Shown here: positions 26,032 through 33,373 of the stretch, piece by piece
Layout of the letters: every line of letters begins with the position of its first letter
Position numbering within the stretch: position 1 is the stretch's first letter
Origin: Glycomyces sp040645615
GTDB taxonomy: Bacteria; Actinomycetota; Actinomycetes; Mycobacteriales; Micromonosporaceae
Direction: 5' to 3'
DNA: 64,000 nucleotides
Assembly: GCF_040645615.1 (NCBI RefSeq)
Contig: NZ_JBEYYO010000006.1
Span: 1 to 64,000, forward strand
Notes under the pieces: generated by a model
Told to the model about the DNA's origin: nothing
The model's input: only the letters and a program-made list of their open reading frames with translations
Database searches by the model: none
Program-made: the position numbers and the translations under genes

Positions 26032-26382
26032 ATGCGCTGCAACAAGATTGCCGCTGTTCCGAACCCGCGCCAGGCCGTCAGCTATTCGACGTTCTTCCTC
26101 AATGTGCTGACCGGCAGGAAGCCTGCCGCCGAGGCCCGGCTGTTCGCCACCGAGGAAGGGTGGGCCTCGTTCGCGCGGATCAGGAGGCGGGTGCCGATGC
26201 GGTTCCGGCAGGTGCGCGTGGTCAAGGCGACCTTCCCCGCGCACCGGACCGCTGAGGTGGTCGCCATGGTCGAGGACGGGGCCACGCATCGGGCGATGAC
26301 GTTGACCTTCACCGCGACCGACCACGGCTGGCGCCTTATCCACTGCGACCTCATCGACCCCGCGATGCGCAGGTTCGCCTAG
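26032..26382 (+). CDS. small conserved hypothetical protein
   Basis: Protein of 116 aa with ATG at 26032 and GGAGG four bases upstream. It is rich in Arg and has several predicted beta strands (VRVVKATFPAHRTAEVVAMV, MTLTFTATDHGWRLIHCDLI), the general look of the small actinobacterial Rv3235-like group. No catalytic motif. It ends 15 bp before a bidirectional terminator shared with the siderophore operon. Confidence 0.65.
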   Translation: MRCNKIAAVPNPRQAVSYSTFFLNVLTGRKPAAEARLFATEEGWASFARIRRRVPMRFRQVRVVKATFPAHRTAEVVAMVEDGATHRAMTLTFTATDHGWRLIHCDLIDPAMRRFA

Positions 26383-26397
26383 CACTCCAATGCGACT

Positions 26398-26428
26398 GAG
26401 GCCGCCGAGTCATCGACTCGGCGGCCTC
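26398..26428. terminator. bidirectional terminator
   Basis: Perfect 14-bp stem (26398-26411 / 26415-26428) with a 3-nt loop, between the convergent hypothetical gene and the siderophore permease. Confidence 0.85.
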
Positions 26429-26434
26429 GCGCGT

Positions 26435-28522
26435 CTATGCGGTGCGGGTTCTCGTCCTCCACAGCAGCCACACGAAGTACGGCGTGCCGATGAGGGCGCA
26501 GACCAGGCCCGCCGGGATCTGGGCTGGGGCGATCACCGTGCGGCCCAATGTGTCGGCGATGCTCACCAGCAGTACTCCGATGAGGACCGACACCGGCAGC
26601 ACCCGGGTGTGGCGGCTGCCGACCAGGCCCCTGGCCAGGTGCGGCGCGACCAGGCCCACGAAGCCGATCACCCCGACCACGGCCACGGCCGCGGCAGTGA
26701 GGATCGCGGCCGCGCCCAGCAGGAGCAGCCGGGTGCGTTCGAGCCGCACGCCGAGCGTCCGCGGGGTGTCGTCGTCGAGTGTGAGGAGGTCGATCTCCTT
26801 GCGGTGCGCGATGATCAGCGGCAGGACCACCACGAGCGCGGCCACCAGCGGGATGAGCCGGTCGGTCGTGCGTCCGTACGTGGTGCCCGAGAGCCAGGTC
26901 ATCGCCTTCGGGGTGTTCCACGGGTCCGACGCGAGGATGATCAGCACGATCGCGGCCATCCCGATCGACCACACCCCGATCCCGATGAGCACCAGGCGGG
27001 ACGTGTCGAGCCCGCCGCGCCACGCCAGCGCGTACACCAGCGCGAACGCGCCGAGCCCGCCGATCGCGGCGAAGGCCGTCACGGTCCAGGCCCCGGCCGA
27101 GGGCATCCAGGTGATGAGCGTGACCGCGCCGATGCCGGCCCCGGCGGTGACGCCGAGGAGGCCTGGTTCGGCGAGCGGATTGCGAAGCACCCCTTGGGTC
27201 ACCGCGCCCGAGCAAGCGAGTGCGGCCCCGGCGAGGACCGCGGCGAGCACGCGCGGGAAGCGCTGGTCGATGATCCACGTGTAGGAGGACCCGGTGGCGC
27301 CGGTGATCCAGTTCCACAGGTCGCCGCCGAGGAGCATCGTGTCGCCCGAGAGCATCCCCGCGAACAGCGCCGCGAGGGAGGCGGCGGCGAGCCCGGTCAC
27401 GATGAAGCCGAACGCGAGCCTGCTGCGGCCCGCGGCGCCGTGGAGGATCGCGGGCCGGTCGGCCGAGCCGCCGGAGGTCACCGAGCGTGCGAGCCAGACC
27501 ATCACGATCGCGCCCAGGAGGGCGGTGGTGACGCCGACCGGGATCTCGAAGCTCTTGTCGGCGCTCAGCAGTGCCCGCATCGCGTAGTCGGCGCCGACGA
27601 CCACGAGCGCGCCGCACAGGGCCGCGAAGGGGATGAGCGCGCGGTGGGCGAACAGTCCGGGGAGTCTGCGGGCGATCTGCCTGGCGATGACGGGGGCGGC
27701 GAGGCCGACGAAGCCGACGGGGCCGGCGACGGCGACGGCGCACGCGGCCAGCAGCAGCGAGCACACCACGGCGATGGTGCGGGTGCGCCGCACGTGGACG
27801 CCGAGGCTGGCGGCGGTGTCGTCGCCCAGGCGCAGGAGGTCGAGCCGGGGTGCGAGGAGCATGGCGATGACGATCGCGGCGATCACGATCGGGACGGACT
27901 GCGTCACGGCCCCGAAGCTGGTGAGGTTGAGATTGCCCGAGCCCCAGGCGAACAGGCCCGTGGTCTGCTCTTGGAACAGGATGATCAGGAGCGAGACCAT
28001 CGAGTTCGCGGCCATGGCGGTGGCCGATCCGGCGAGGATGAGCCGGGTGGTGGCCGATTCGCCGCCGCCCGCGGCGAGCGCGAGCACGAGTCCGGCGGTG
28101 GCGATCGCGCCCGCGAAGGCGACGCCGATGCCCGACAGCAGCGGGAGGCTGATCCCGAAGGCCGCCACCACGGTCACGGCCAGGTAGGCCCCGGCGTTGA
28201 CCGCGAGCGTGTCGGGGCTGGCGAGCGGGTTGCGCGCCACCGATTGCAGGAGCACCCCGGACGCGCCGAGGGCGACTCCGACGAGCACGGCGGCGGCCAG
28301 GCGCGGCAGGCGGGCTCCGGTCAGGACGTTCCACACGCTCTGGTCACCGGAGCCGAAGACGAGGCCGACGACGTCGCGCACGCCGAATTCGGAGGTCCCG
28401 ACCGTCAGGTGCAGGGCGGCGAGGACGACCAGGGCGGCGACGGCGAGCGCGAACACCGCCGCGACGGTGAAGCGTCGCGGCGGGTTCGCGGTGGGTGCCC
28501 CGGCGCTCGCCGGGGCGCTCAC
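26435..28522 (-). CDS. iron-siderophore ABC transporter permease, FhuB-type fusion of two FecCD domains
   Basis: Inner-membrane permease of 695 aa with two complete FecCD modules, each of about ten spans (roughly residues 15-345 and 360-695). Both halves carry the signatures VARNPLASPD / LRNPLAEPGLLG and FVGLAAPVIAR / FVGLVAPHLARG. Such tandem fusions (FhuB) replace separate permease subunits. Start is GTG at 28522, five bases after the binding-protein stop; the frame is open far upstream as a shadow of the binding-protein gene. It moves ferric hydroxamate or a similar siderophore into the cytoplasm with the ATPase and lipoprotein of this operon. Confidence 0.93.
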   Translation of the reverse strand: MSAPASAGAPTANPPRRFTVAAVFALAVAALVVLAALHLTVGTSEFGVRDVVGLVFGSGDQSVWNVLTGARLPRLAAAVLVGVALGASGVLLQSVARNPLASPDTLAVNAGAYLAVTVVAAFGISLPLLSGIGVAFAGAIATAGLVLALAAGGGESATTRLILAGSATAMAANSMVSLLIILFQEQTTGLFAWGSGNLNLTSFGAVTQSVPIVIAAIVIAMLLAPRLDLLRLGDDTAASLGVHVRRTRTIAVVCSLLLAACAVAVAGPVGFVGLAAPVIARQIARRLPGLFAHRALIPFAALCGALVVVGADYAMRALLSADKSFEIPVGVTTALLGAIVMVWLARSVTSGGSADRPAILHGAAGRSRLAFGFIVTGLAAASLAALFAGMLSGDTMLLGGDLWNWITGATGSSYTWIIDQRFPRVLAAVLAGAALACSGAVTQGVLRNPLAEPGLLGVTAGAGIGAVTLITWMPSAGAWTVTAFAAIGGLGAFALVYALAWRGGLDTSRLVLIGIGVWSIGMAAIVLIILASDPWNTPKAMTWLSGTTYGRTTDRLIPLVAALVVVLPLIIAHRKEIDLLTLDDDTPRTLGVRLERTRLLLLGAAAILTAAAVAVVGVIGFVGLVAPHLARGLVGSRHTRVLPVSVLIGVLLVSIADTLGRTVIAPAQIPAGLVCALIGTPYFVWLLWRTRTRTA

Positions 28523-28527
28523 GGTGC

Positions 28528-29517
28528 TCAACTCGCGTAGACCTCGGCGAGGTAGTCGAGGATGGCCTCCGAGGAGCGGGGGCCGCCGAAGGTCCAGACG
28601 CTGTGCGGCAGTTCGTAGAGCTCGCCGTCCTGGACGAACTTCAGGCCGTCCCAGATCGGGTTGCCGACGAGCTTCTCGTTGAAGATGTTGTCGTTGTAGG
28701 AGTTGTTGTAGATGAACTTGAGGTCGGTGTCGGTGTACTGGGCCATGCCCTCGACGTCGGTGCCGCCCAGGCCCCATGCGCCGTCGGTCTCGCCGGTCCA
28801 GGCGTTCTCCAGGCCCACGGCGGTGCCGAGCGCGCCCACGACCGAGCCGGGGCCGAAGGGCCGGATGGAGATCGCGTCGCCTTCGACCCAGCCGTCGGCG
28901 TAGAGCAGCGGGATGTCGCCGGTGCCGGCGGCCTCGATGGCGGCGGCGGTGTCGGCGATCTTGGTCTCGAACTCGGTCCACAGCGCGGCGGCTTCGTCGG
29001 TCTTGCCGAGCAGTTCGGCGATCATGTCGACGTCGCGCTTCATGCGGGCGAGGTTGTCGGTCTCGTTGGAGCCCTCCACGACCAGGACGGGCACGAACTC
29101 TTCGATCGAGCCGATGAGCTCCTGGTCGTCGGTCTCCATGACCACGAGGTCGGCGTTGAGGCCGGCGATCGCGTCGACCGAGGGCTCCTGGCGGGTCCCG
29201 ACGTCGGTGACAGTGTCGTCCAGGGGCGCCGAGGCGCCGACCCACGTGTTGTAGCCCTCGAGGTCGGCCGCGCCGACGGGCATGACGTCGAGGCTGGCGA
29301 CGATCTCGACCTCGGCCCATTCGAGCGCCACGACCTTCTCGGCGGGGGCGTCGAGTTCGACGGTGCGGCCGAGGAAGTCGGTGACCGAGACGGGCCCGGC
29401 GTCGGAGCCCTTCTTCTCGTCGTCGCCGCCTTCGGTGGTGCCGCACGCGGCGGCGGCCAGCAGCACGGTGGCGAGTGCCGCGGGCACGGCGGATCGCTTG
29501 AGGTGGGGGAGTCGCAT
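28528..29517 (-). CDS. iron-siderophore substrate-binding lipoprotein
   Basis: Periplasmic-type binding protein of 329 aa, tethered to the membrane by a lipobox (LLAAAAC, Cys near residue 25). The FepB/FhuD-type fold is indicated by VALEWAEVEIVASLDVMPVG, the mid-helix backbone with IAELLGKTDEAAALW, and a carboxyl lobe ending in GGPRSSEAILDYLAEVY. It lies between the ATPase and the permease; all three genes share one transcript. Confidence 0.93.
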   Translation of the reverse strand: MRLPHLKRSAVPAALATVLLAAAACGTTEGGDDEKKGSDAGPVSVTDFLGRTVELDAPAEKVVALEWAEVEIVASLDVMPVGAADLEGYNTWVGASAPLDDTVTDVGTRQEPSVDAIAGLNADLVVMETDDQELIGSIEEFVPVLVVEGSNETDNLARMKRDVDMIAELLGKTDEAAALWTEFETKIADTAAAIEAAGTGDIPLLYADGWVEGDAISIRPFGPGSVVGALGTAVGLENAWTGETDGAWGLGGTDVEGMAQYTDTDLKFIYNNSYNDNIFNEKLVGNPIWDGLKFVQDGELYELPHSVWTFGGPRSSEAILDYLAEVYAS

Positions 29518-29527
29518 CGGGTTCCTT

Positions 29528-30352
29528 CTATTCGGTGGTGGTGCTCGCGAGCCTGCGGGTGTGCCGGCCGATGGGCCGGGCCGTGAGCAGGCCGGTGGCG
29601 GGATCGGCGTCGACGCGGATGTCGATGCCGTAAGCGGCGGTGAGGTTCTCGGCGGTGAGGACCTCGGCGGGGGTGCCGGCGGCCCTGACGCGGCCGTCGT
29701 GGAGCAGGACCGCGTGGTCGGCGACCGCGGCGGCCTGGTCGAGGTCGTGGAGGACGACGCCGACGGCGGTGCCGTGGTCGTCTGCCAGGTCCCTCACGAG
29801 GTCGAGGATCTCGACCTGATAGCGCAGGTCGAGGTGGTTGGTGGGCTCGTCCAACAGCAGCACGCCGGTGTCCTGGGCGAGGCAGGAGGCGAGCCAGACG
29901 CGTTGGCGCTCACCGCCGGAGAGCGCTTCGACGCCCTTGTCGGCCATGTCCTCGACGCCGCAGATGCGCATCGCGTGCTGGATCTTGGCCGGGCCTTCGG
30001 CGTCGCCGTGCCGCCAGCGTCCGCGGTGGGGGTGGCGTCCGTAGCCGACGACGTCGATCACGCGGATGCCGCCGGGGACGGGCCGGGACTGGGACAGGAG
30101 CGCGACGCGGCGGGCGAAGTCCTTGGGGCTGAGCGCGGTGGCGTCGGCGCCGTCGGGGAAGTCGACGGTGCCCTGGTCGGCCTTGTGGAGGCGCGCGAGG
30201 GAGCGCAGGAGGGTGGACTTGCCCGAGCCGTTGGGACCGAGCAGGGCCGTGACGCGGCCACCGCGGAGGTCGATGTCGGCGTCGTGGACGACGGTCTCGC
30301 CGAAATAGGCGAGTCGGAGGGCGCGGCCGTTCAAGCCGACGTCATCTGGCAT
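29528..30352 (-). CDS. iron-siderophore ABC transporter ATP-binding protein
   Basis: ATPase of 274 aa: Walker A GPNGSGKST, Q-loop in ALLSQSRPV, signature LSGGERQRV, Walker B LLLDEPTNHLD and the H-loop Asp-His (LHDLDQA). Family is FepC/FhuC. It is first in the operon; the ATG is preceded by a -10 element (TAGCCT, 7 nt upstream) embedded in an IdeR/DtxR box, so the transcript is probably leaderless and iron-repressed. Confidence 0.93.
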   Translation of the reverse strand: MPDDVGLNGRALRLAYFGETVVHDADIDLRGGRVTALLGPNGSGKSTLLRSLARLHKADQGTVDFPDGADATALSPKDFARRVALLSQSRPVPGGIRVIDVVGYGRHPHRGRWRHGDAEGPAKIQHAMRICGVEDMADKGVEALSGGERQRVWLASCLAQDTGVLLLDEPTNHLDLRYQVEILDLVRDLADDHGTAVGVVLHDLDQAAAVADHAVLLHDGRVRAAGTPAEVLTAENLTAAYGIDIRVDADPATGLLTARPIGRHTRRLASTTTE

Positions 30353-30371
30353 GTAGGCAAGGCTAACCTAT
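30353..30371 (-). promoter_or_regulatory. IdeR/DtxR iron box overlapping a leaderless promoter
   Basis: 19-bp GTAGGCAAGGCTAACCTAT matches the IdeR consensus TTAGGTTAGGCTAACCTAA at 15 positions. The minus-strand -10 TAGCCT (30360-30365) lies inside it. Bound iron-IdeR would block transcription of the siderophore transporter operon. Confidence 0.85.
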
Positions 30372-30615
30372 CTCATGTTCGACTGCATCTCGGCTGGTAG
30401 GCGCCCCGCGGGTCGGTCACAGCGGCGCCGGGACCTGCAATGAGTCCCGTTCGCGCCCAAACGGATCATCGACCGGTGAGGACTCGCACACCACGCGTAA
30501 GAGTGAAATCCGGCGCGGCACTCTGGACTTGACCGTGCCGGGTGGGGTCGACTGGTCCTTGGCGGCGTCGCGCCGATGCACCCCGTGTCGGTGCGGTCCG
30601 CCGGAGAGGACGAAC

Positions 30616-30888
30616 ATGACACCGAATGCGAAGGTGGGGCCTTCGAGTGTCGTCATCGACGAGATCTGGACGGTCGAGCGCGTGAAGTCGCTCGGAGTGA
30701 TGACGAATGTCGAGACGGCCGCCCAGATTCTCGGGATCGGCAGGACGGTCGCGTACAGGCTGGCCAAGGACGGTGACTTCCCCGTCCAGGTCCTTCGGAT
30801 CGGCCACAGCTACCGGGTCCCGGTGCTGCGGCTGCTCGAACTGCTCGGCGCACCTGACGCGCCGATCGAGAACCGGATGGTCCACTAG
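30616..30888 (+). CDS. excisionase-like helix-turn-helix protein
   Basis: Protein of 90 aa from ATG 30616, which has a GGAGAGGA site upstream. Residues about 30-75 are a MerR-like excisionase helix-turn-helix: NVETAAQILGIGRTVAYRLA, then FPVQVLRIGHSYRVP. This is the Xis/AlpA type that assists integrases or regulates integrated elements. It lies just outside the proposed prophage end, so it may be a remnant of another element or a distal part of this one. No integrase is adjacent. Confidence 0.75.
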   Translation: MTPNAKVGPSSVVIDEIWTVERVKSLGVMTNVETAAQILGIGRTVAYRLAKDGDFPVQVLRIGHSYRVPVLRLLELLGAPDAPIENRMVH

Positions 30889-30890
30889 CG

Positions 30891-30946
30891 GACGCCGGGC
30901 GGCGCCGCCGCATCAGGGGAGGAATGCGACGGCGCCGTCCGGCGTC
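30891..30946. terminator. long inverted repeat between the excisionase-like gene and the broken gene
   Basis: Arms GACGCCGG-GCGGCGCCG and CGGCGCCGT-CCGGCGTC form a long GC-rich hairpin between the plus-strand excisionase-like gene and the minus-strand stub. Confidence 0.65.
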
Positions 30947-30948
30947 TC

Positions 30949-30984
30949 TCAGCGCTTCTTGCGCTTGTCCTTGTGGGTGAAGAT
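30949..30984 (-). pseudogene. 3' stub of a gene cut by the prophage junction
   Basis: On the minus strand the last codons read IFTHKDKRKKR then TGA, but a TAA stops the frame directly upstream. The basic tail is typical of a protein carboxyl end followed by a terminator, and nothing upstream continues it. It is best explained as the end of a host gene whose remainder lies at the other prophage end. Confidence 0.45.
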
Positions 30985-31216
30985 TTACGGGATAAGAACC
31001 GAGAATGAGGGAGCCCGACCGCCGGTGCTGGAGCGTGGCGGCCGGGCTCGTCTTCGGCGTACCTCACCAAGATCATCTTTGGGGGGTTCGACACCCGACC
31101 GAGTGAATGGGCCCCGGGGATGCCCATGACCCCGGGGCCTGCCCGGCCCATCCACCTAGGCCAGGAGAAGAGGTGGGCCGCCGCGTTCTGGCGCTCGCGG
31201 CGGCCCGGGGGGCGGG
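30985..31216. other. gene-free left edge of the prophage with two hairpins
   Basis: No convincing gene. A hairpin at 31011-31049 (GAGCCCG / CGGGCTC ends) and a perfect 10-bp stem at 31110-31139 look like terminators for minus-strand transcripts arriving from the small genes to the right. The junction with host DNA is probably close to 30985. Confidence 0.5.
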
Positions 31217-31402
31217 TCAGCCGTCCTGGGGAGCGGTACGCGCCGCCTGGGTGATGATCAGGGCCGCCTCATCGAGGGCGTCTTGTCGCGCGCGGGCGCG
31301 GGCGCAGTACCACTCCAACGGACGCCGCTCGACACCTTCGGGCATCGGCACGTCCCACGCGGGGCGTGCGCCCGTGAGGTAGCCGGGGATCGGGTCGGTC
31401 AT
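31217..31402 (-). CDS. small prophage protein
   Basis: 61-aa protein from ATG 31402, sharing an ATGA overlap with the upstream gene. Residues 1-30 are Pro-rich; the rest is an Ala/Arg-rich helix. I do not recognise it. The overlap shows it is translated with the gene at 31399-31707. Confidence 0.55.
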   Translation of the reverse strand: MTDPIPGYLTGARPAWDVPMPEGVERRPLEWYCARARARQDALDEAALIITQAARTAPQDG

Positions 31403-31707
31403 ATCGCACCCCAGGCGTAGGCGAGACGGGTACGGACGCGGCCAGCCTGGCGCTCCATCCATTCGGTGCCGCGGCCCGCGAGCACCTCCGCCGACCACTT
31501 CACTACCGCTTCGGGGGTGCCCCCGCGCGCGACGGTCCCGGCGTCGAGCTCGCCGCCGTCGTCAATGAGGCGAAGCAGAGCCGTGCGGGTTCCGGAGTCC
31601 CCCCAGATCTCGAGGTTGCCGCCGTCAACGGCGAGCGGGCCGCCGACGAGGTTGAAGCGGCCGTCAACCTCGGGAGGTTTCGGATAGCGGGATCGGCTGG
31701 GCGGCAT
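31399..31707 (-). CDS. prophage hypothetical protein
   Basis: 102-aa protein; ATG 31707 has GGAG five bases upstream, better than the ATG at 31719. The amino half is Pro/Gly-rich (SRYPKPPEVDGRFNLVGGPL), the carboxyl half helical with EWMERQAGRVRTRLAYAWG. Not recognised. It is divergent from the XRE repressor across a 140-bp control region. Confidence 0.6.
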   Translation of the reverse strand: MPPSRSRYPKPPEVDGRFNLVGGPLAVDGGNLEIWGDSGTRTALLRLIDDGGELDAGTVARGGTPEAVVKWSAEVLAGRGTEWMERQAGRVRTRLAYAWGAI

Positions 31708-31803
31708 CGGAGTCTCCATCAGTCGGTCACTCGGACGGGCCTGTCCTCTCACGACCCGTGTATGTAGTCTGAGACACAGGACACGCAGGCGGGAAGCACG
31801 ACG

Positions 31804-31817
31804 CTGTTGGCAAACAG
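31804..31817. promoter_or_regulatory. XRE repressor operator 1
   Basis: CTGTT-GGCA-AACAG: perfect 5-bp arms around GGCA. It is repeated 20 bp downstream with arms CCGTT/AACGG. Confidence 0.75.
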
Positions 31818-31823
31818 CGGCCG

Positions 31824-31837
31824 CCGTTGGCAAACGG
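31824..31837. promoter_or_regulatory. XRE repressor operator 2
   Basis: CCGTT-GGCA-AACGG, 20 bp (two helical turns) from operator 1 and sharing its GTTGGCAAAC core. It ends 10 bp before the repressor start. Confidence 0.75.
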
Positions 31838-31847
31838 GAGTCGACCC

Positions 31848-32579
31848 ATGCGGATGAACCAAGCACTCAGGCACGCTAGGAACGCCGCGGGCCTGTCGTT
31901 CGCCGCGGTCGCCAACGCCGGCCTCATCGACCGCGGCACGCTCTGCAAGGTCGAGCAGGGCAAACGGACCCCCACCGAGAACGTCATCCGCGCCTACGAG
32001 AAAGCACTCGGGATGCACCGCCGCGAAATTTTCACCCTGGCCGCCGCCGCCCTCGGCGTCGCGCTCACCGCCGACGACCGCGAGACCATCGGCGACCTCT
32101 ACGCCTCCATAGCCAGCGGCGACGACACTCCCTTGGCGACCGTCCAGACCACACACGCCGTGGACCACTCGATCCAGGCGCTCGCGATCCGTGAGAAGCG
32201 CACCGTCAACCGGCTCCGGGCCTGGCTGCACGACGGGGGCACTGCCGAGCTCCGCGTCAACGCCGCTGGCATCCTCGCCAAGACTCGGAAGATCGACCTC
32301 GCCGACGAGGTCGCGCTCGCGCTCGCCCGCGACACCGACGCCCGCGGGCTATACCTCGCCGCGGTGCGCCGCCGCGTCGGCGACGACCCGGCCGACCTCG
32401 CCGCCGAGCTGCGCAACGACCGGGACTCCGGTGCACGCTGGTGCGCGGCCTGGCTGCTGGCCGGGTCCGGGCAGACGCCAGCGCTGGCGCAGGCGATGCG
32501 CACCGAACCCTCCCGGGAGACCCTCCGGGTGATGGCACTAGCTGCGACAGGAGCACTACACGATGACGTTCAGGATTGA
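31848..32579 (+). CDS. XRE-family prophage repressor with HEAT-like carboxyl domain
   Basis: Regulator of 243 aa from ATG 31848 (GGGAG seven bases upstream; an in-frame TTG at 31827 lies inside operator 2 and is rejected). Residues about 1-60 are a helix-turn-helix (RHARNAAGLSFAAVANAG, LCKVEQGKRTPTENVIRAYE). The rest is an array of Ala/Asp-rich helices resembling HEAT-like repeats. Two operators just upstream suggest autoregulation, and the position next to divergent early genes suggests the lysogeny switch. Overlaps the next gene by 17 bp. Confidence 0.82.
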   Translation: MRMNQALRHARNAAGLSFAAVANAGLIDRGTLCKVEQGKRTPTENVIRAYEKALGMHRREIFTLAAAALGVALTADDRETIGDLYASIASGDDTPLATVQTTHAVDHSIQALAIREKRTVNRLRAWLHDGGTAELRVNAAGILAKTRKIDLADEVALALARDTDARGLYLAAVRRRVGDDPADLAAELRNDRDSGARWCAAWLLAGSGQTPALAQAMRTEPSRETLRVMALAATGALHDDVQD

Positions 32580-32943
32580 GGTCACCGGCGGCGAGCTGGT
32601 CGAGGAGCTGACCCGAGAGTTGACCGAGCGCGGCGTGAAGGAGGCGGGCATCGTGCTCGTCGGCGGGGTCGACCGCTTCACTATCTCGAACATGGCCGCG
32701 AAGAACGTCCTTGAGGACGTCGAAACGACCTACGACCAGCCCGGCGAGCTGACCGGGACCGGGGAGTGGCGGCCCAAGATCGAGGGCTCCCAGCTGCACC
32801 TGCACGTCACGTGCGGGACCGAGGGCGACATCGCGCGCGCCGGGCACCTGCACGAGGCGTGGATCGAGACGTTCTTTGTGCACGCCTACGTGACCCAGCT
32901 CGTGCCCGCCCCGGAACGGCGCACGGGCAAGGCGTGGTCCTAG
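32563..32943 (+). CDS. PPC/DUF296-domain protein
   Basis: 126-aa protein of the plants-and-prokaryotes-conserved (PPC, DUF296) type, starting inside the repressor gene. The clustered His residues of the fold are visible in SQLHLHVTCGTE and ARAGHLHEAWIE, followed by the VHAYVTQLVP strand. PPC domains form trimers and bind metals or small ligands; in some proteins they accompany DNA-binding modules. Translational coupling to the XRE repressor suggests a joint regulatory role. Confidence 0.7.
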   Translation: MTFRIEVTGGELVEELTRELTERGVKEAGIVLVGGVDRFTISNMAAKNVLEDVETTYDQPGELTGTGEWRPKIEGSQLHLHVTCGTEGDIARAGHLHEAWIETFFVHAYVTQLVPAPERRTGKAWS

Positions 32944-33060
32944 AACGAAAAGCGGCGGCCGCTCCCGACGAACGGGGCGGCCGCTTCACGTTGTGTCACG
33001 CTGTCCGGGACGGTGGGGTGTCACCCGATCGGGGGATGTGTCTATGTGAGGTGTGCTCGC

Positions 33061-33066
33061 TACGCT
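33061..33066 (+). promoter_or_regulatory. possible -10 element of the CRISPR-repeat-like RNA
   Basis: TACGCT fits TANNNT and would start a plus-strand RNA near 33073, just before the first hairpin repeat. No good -35 is seen, so this is tentative. The stretch 32944-33060 holds a terminator-like GC inverted repeat after the PPC gene and no gene. Confidence 0.3.
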
Positions 33067-33085
33067 GAGGCAGTCCCTCGTGGAC

Positions 33086-33211
33086 GTGGTCCTCGCCTCG
33101 GCGGGGCTGAGCCTGCATAGGTCAGGCGGAAAGCATGTTCCCCGCTGCTGCGGGGATGAGCCACGTTTCAGATGGGGATGACCGTGTTCCCTGCCTCGGC
33201 GGGGGTGGCCC
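33086..33211 (+). repeat. three CRISPR-repeat-like hairpins with 21-nt spacers
   Basis: Three 28-bp units at 33086-33113, 33135-33162 and 33184-33211, each separated by exactly 21 nt. Unit 2 is closest to an actinobacterial type I-E repeat (starting ATGTTCCCCGC, ending GCGGGGATGAGCC); units 1 and 3 keep the hairpin with substitutions. All read the same way. True I-E arrays have 32-33 nt spacers and adjacent cas genes; neither is present. Part of the second spacer (GGGGATGACC) itself resembles a repeat end, so decay of a longer array is possible. A terminator follows immediately. Confidence 0.7.
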
Positions 33212-33240
33212 TGGCATCAAGCCAGGGCCTTTATGTTTTC
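33207..33240 (+). terminator. intrinsic terminator of the repeat-containing RNA
   Basis: Perfect 9-bp stem GGCCCTGGC / GCCAGGGCC with loop ATCAA, followed by TTTATGTTTT. It begins inside the third repeat unit and should end a plus-strand transcript, giving an RNA of roughly 160 nt if it starts near 33073. Confidence 0.88.
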
Positions 33241-33293
33241 CTCGGCCTCTACCAGGTGTGTTTCATCTGTTCGGGTGAATCCCACCCCCAGGC

Positions 33294-33332
33294 TTGTACA
33301 ATCACCGTACAGTGATGTACGATGGTTGTACA
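33294..33332 (+). promoter_or_regulatory. 38-bp palindromic promoter/operator
   Basis: Two 17-bp arms (33295-33311 and 33316-33332) match at 15 positions and hold four TGTACA/CGTACA-type half sites. Inside it, TTGTAC (33294-33299) and TACGAT (33318-33323) with 18-bp spacing form a promoter for the plus-strand genes at 33374 onward. Confidence 0.75.
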
Positions 33333-33373
33333 CCGAGGGGGAGATGGTCCCCCACCCGAGATCGGAGCACGAC

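Larger units (their letters stand above)
33073..33240 (+). ncRNA. candidate small RNA mimicking CRISPR repeats (Racr-like)
   Basis: Inferred transcript covering the three hairpin repeats and ending at the U-tract terminator. Phage-encoded RNA anti-CRISPRs (Racrs) are known to consist of repeat-like hairpins that sequester Cas proteins. The support here is the repeat similarity, the shared orientation, the odd but constant spacing and the strong terminator. Expression and activity are not shown by sequence. Confidence 0.4.

Noticed and set aside
26390..28540. Plus-strand open frame of 716 codons opposite the siderophore permease
   Set aside because: Reads as a charged, repetitive antisense product of a membrane protein gene; no start context or homology.
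30616..30888. Integrase or excisionase of this prophage used as its boundary
   Set aside because: No integrase adjoins it, and the truncated gene and terminator lie between it and the first phage genes; treated as outside or undecided.
31080..31100. tRNA T-arm-like sequence (GGGGTTCGACACCC)
   Set aside because: No matching acceptor, D or anticodon arms nearby; not a tRNA.
33086..33211. A functional CRISPR array
   Set aside because: Only three degenerate units with 21-nt spacers, no leader-like A/T-rich region and no cas genes; interpreted instead as a repeat mimic or remnant.
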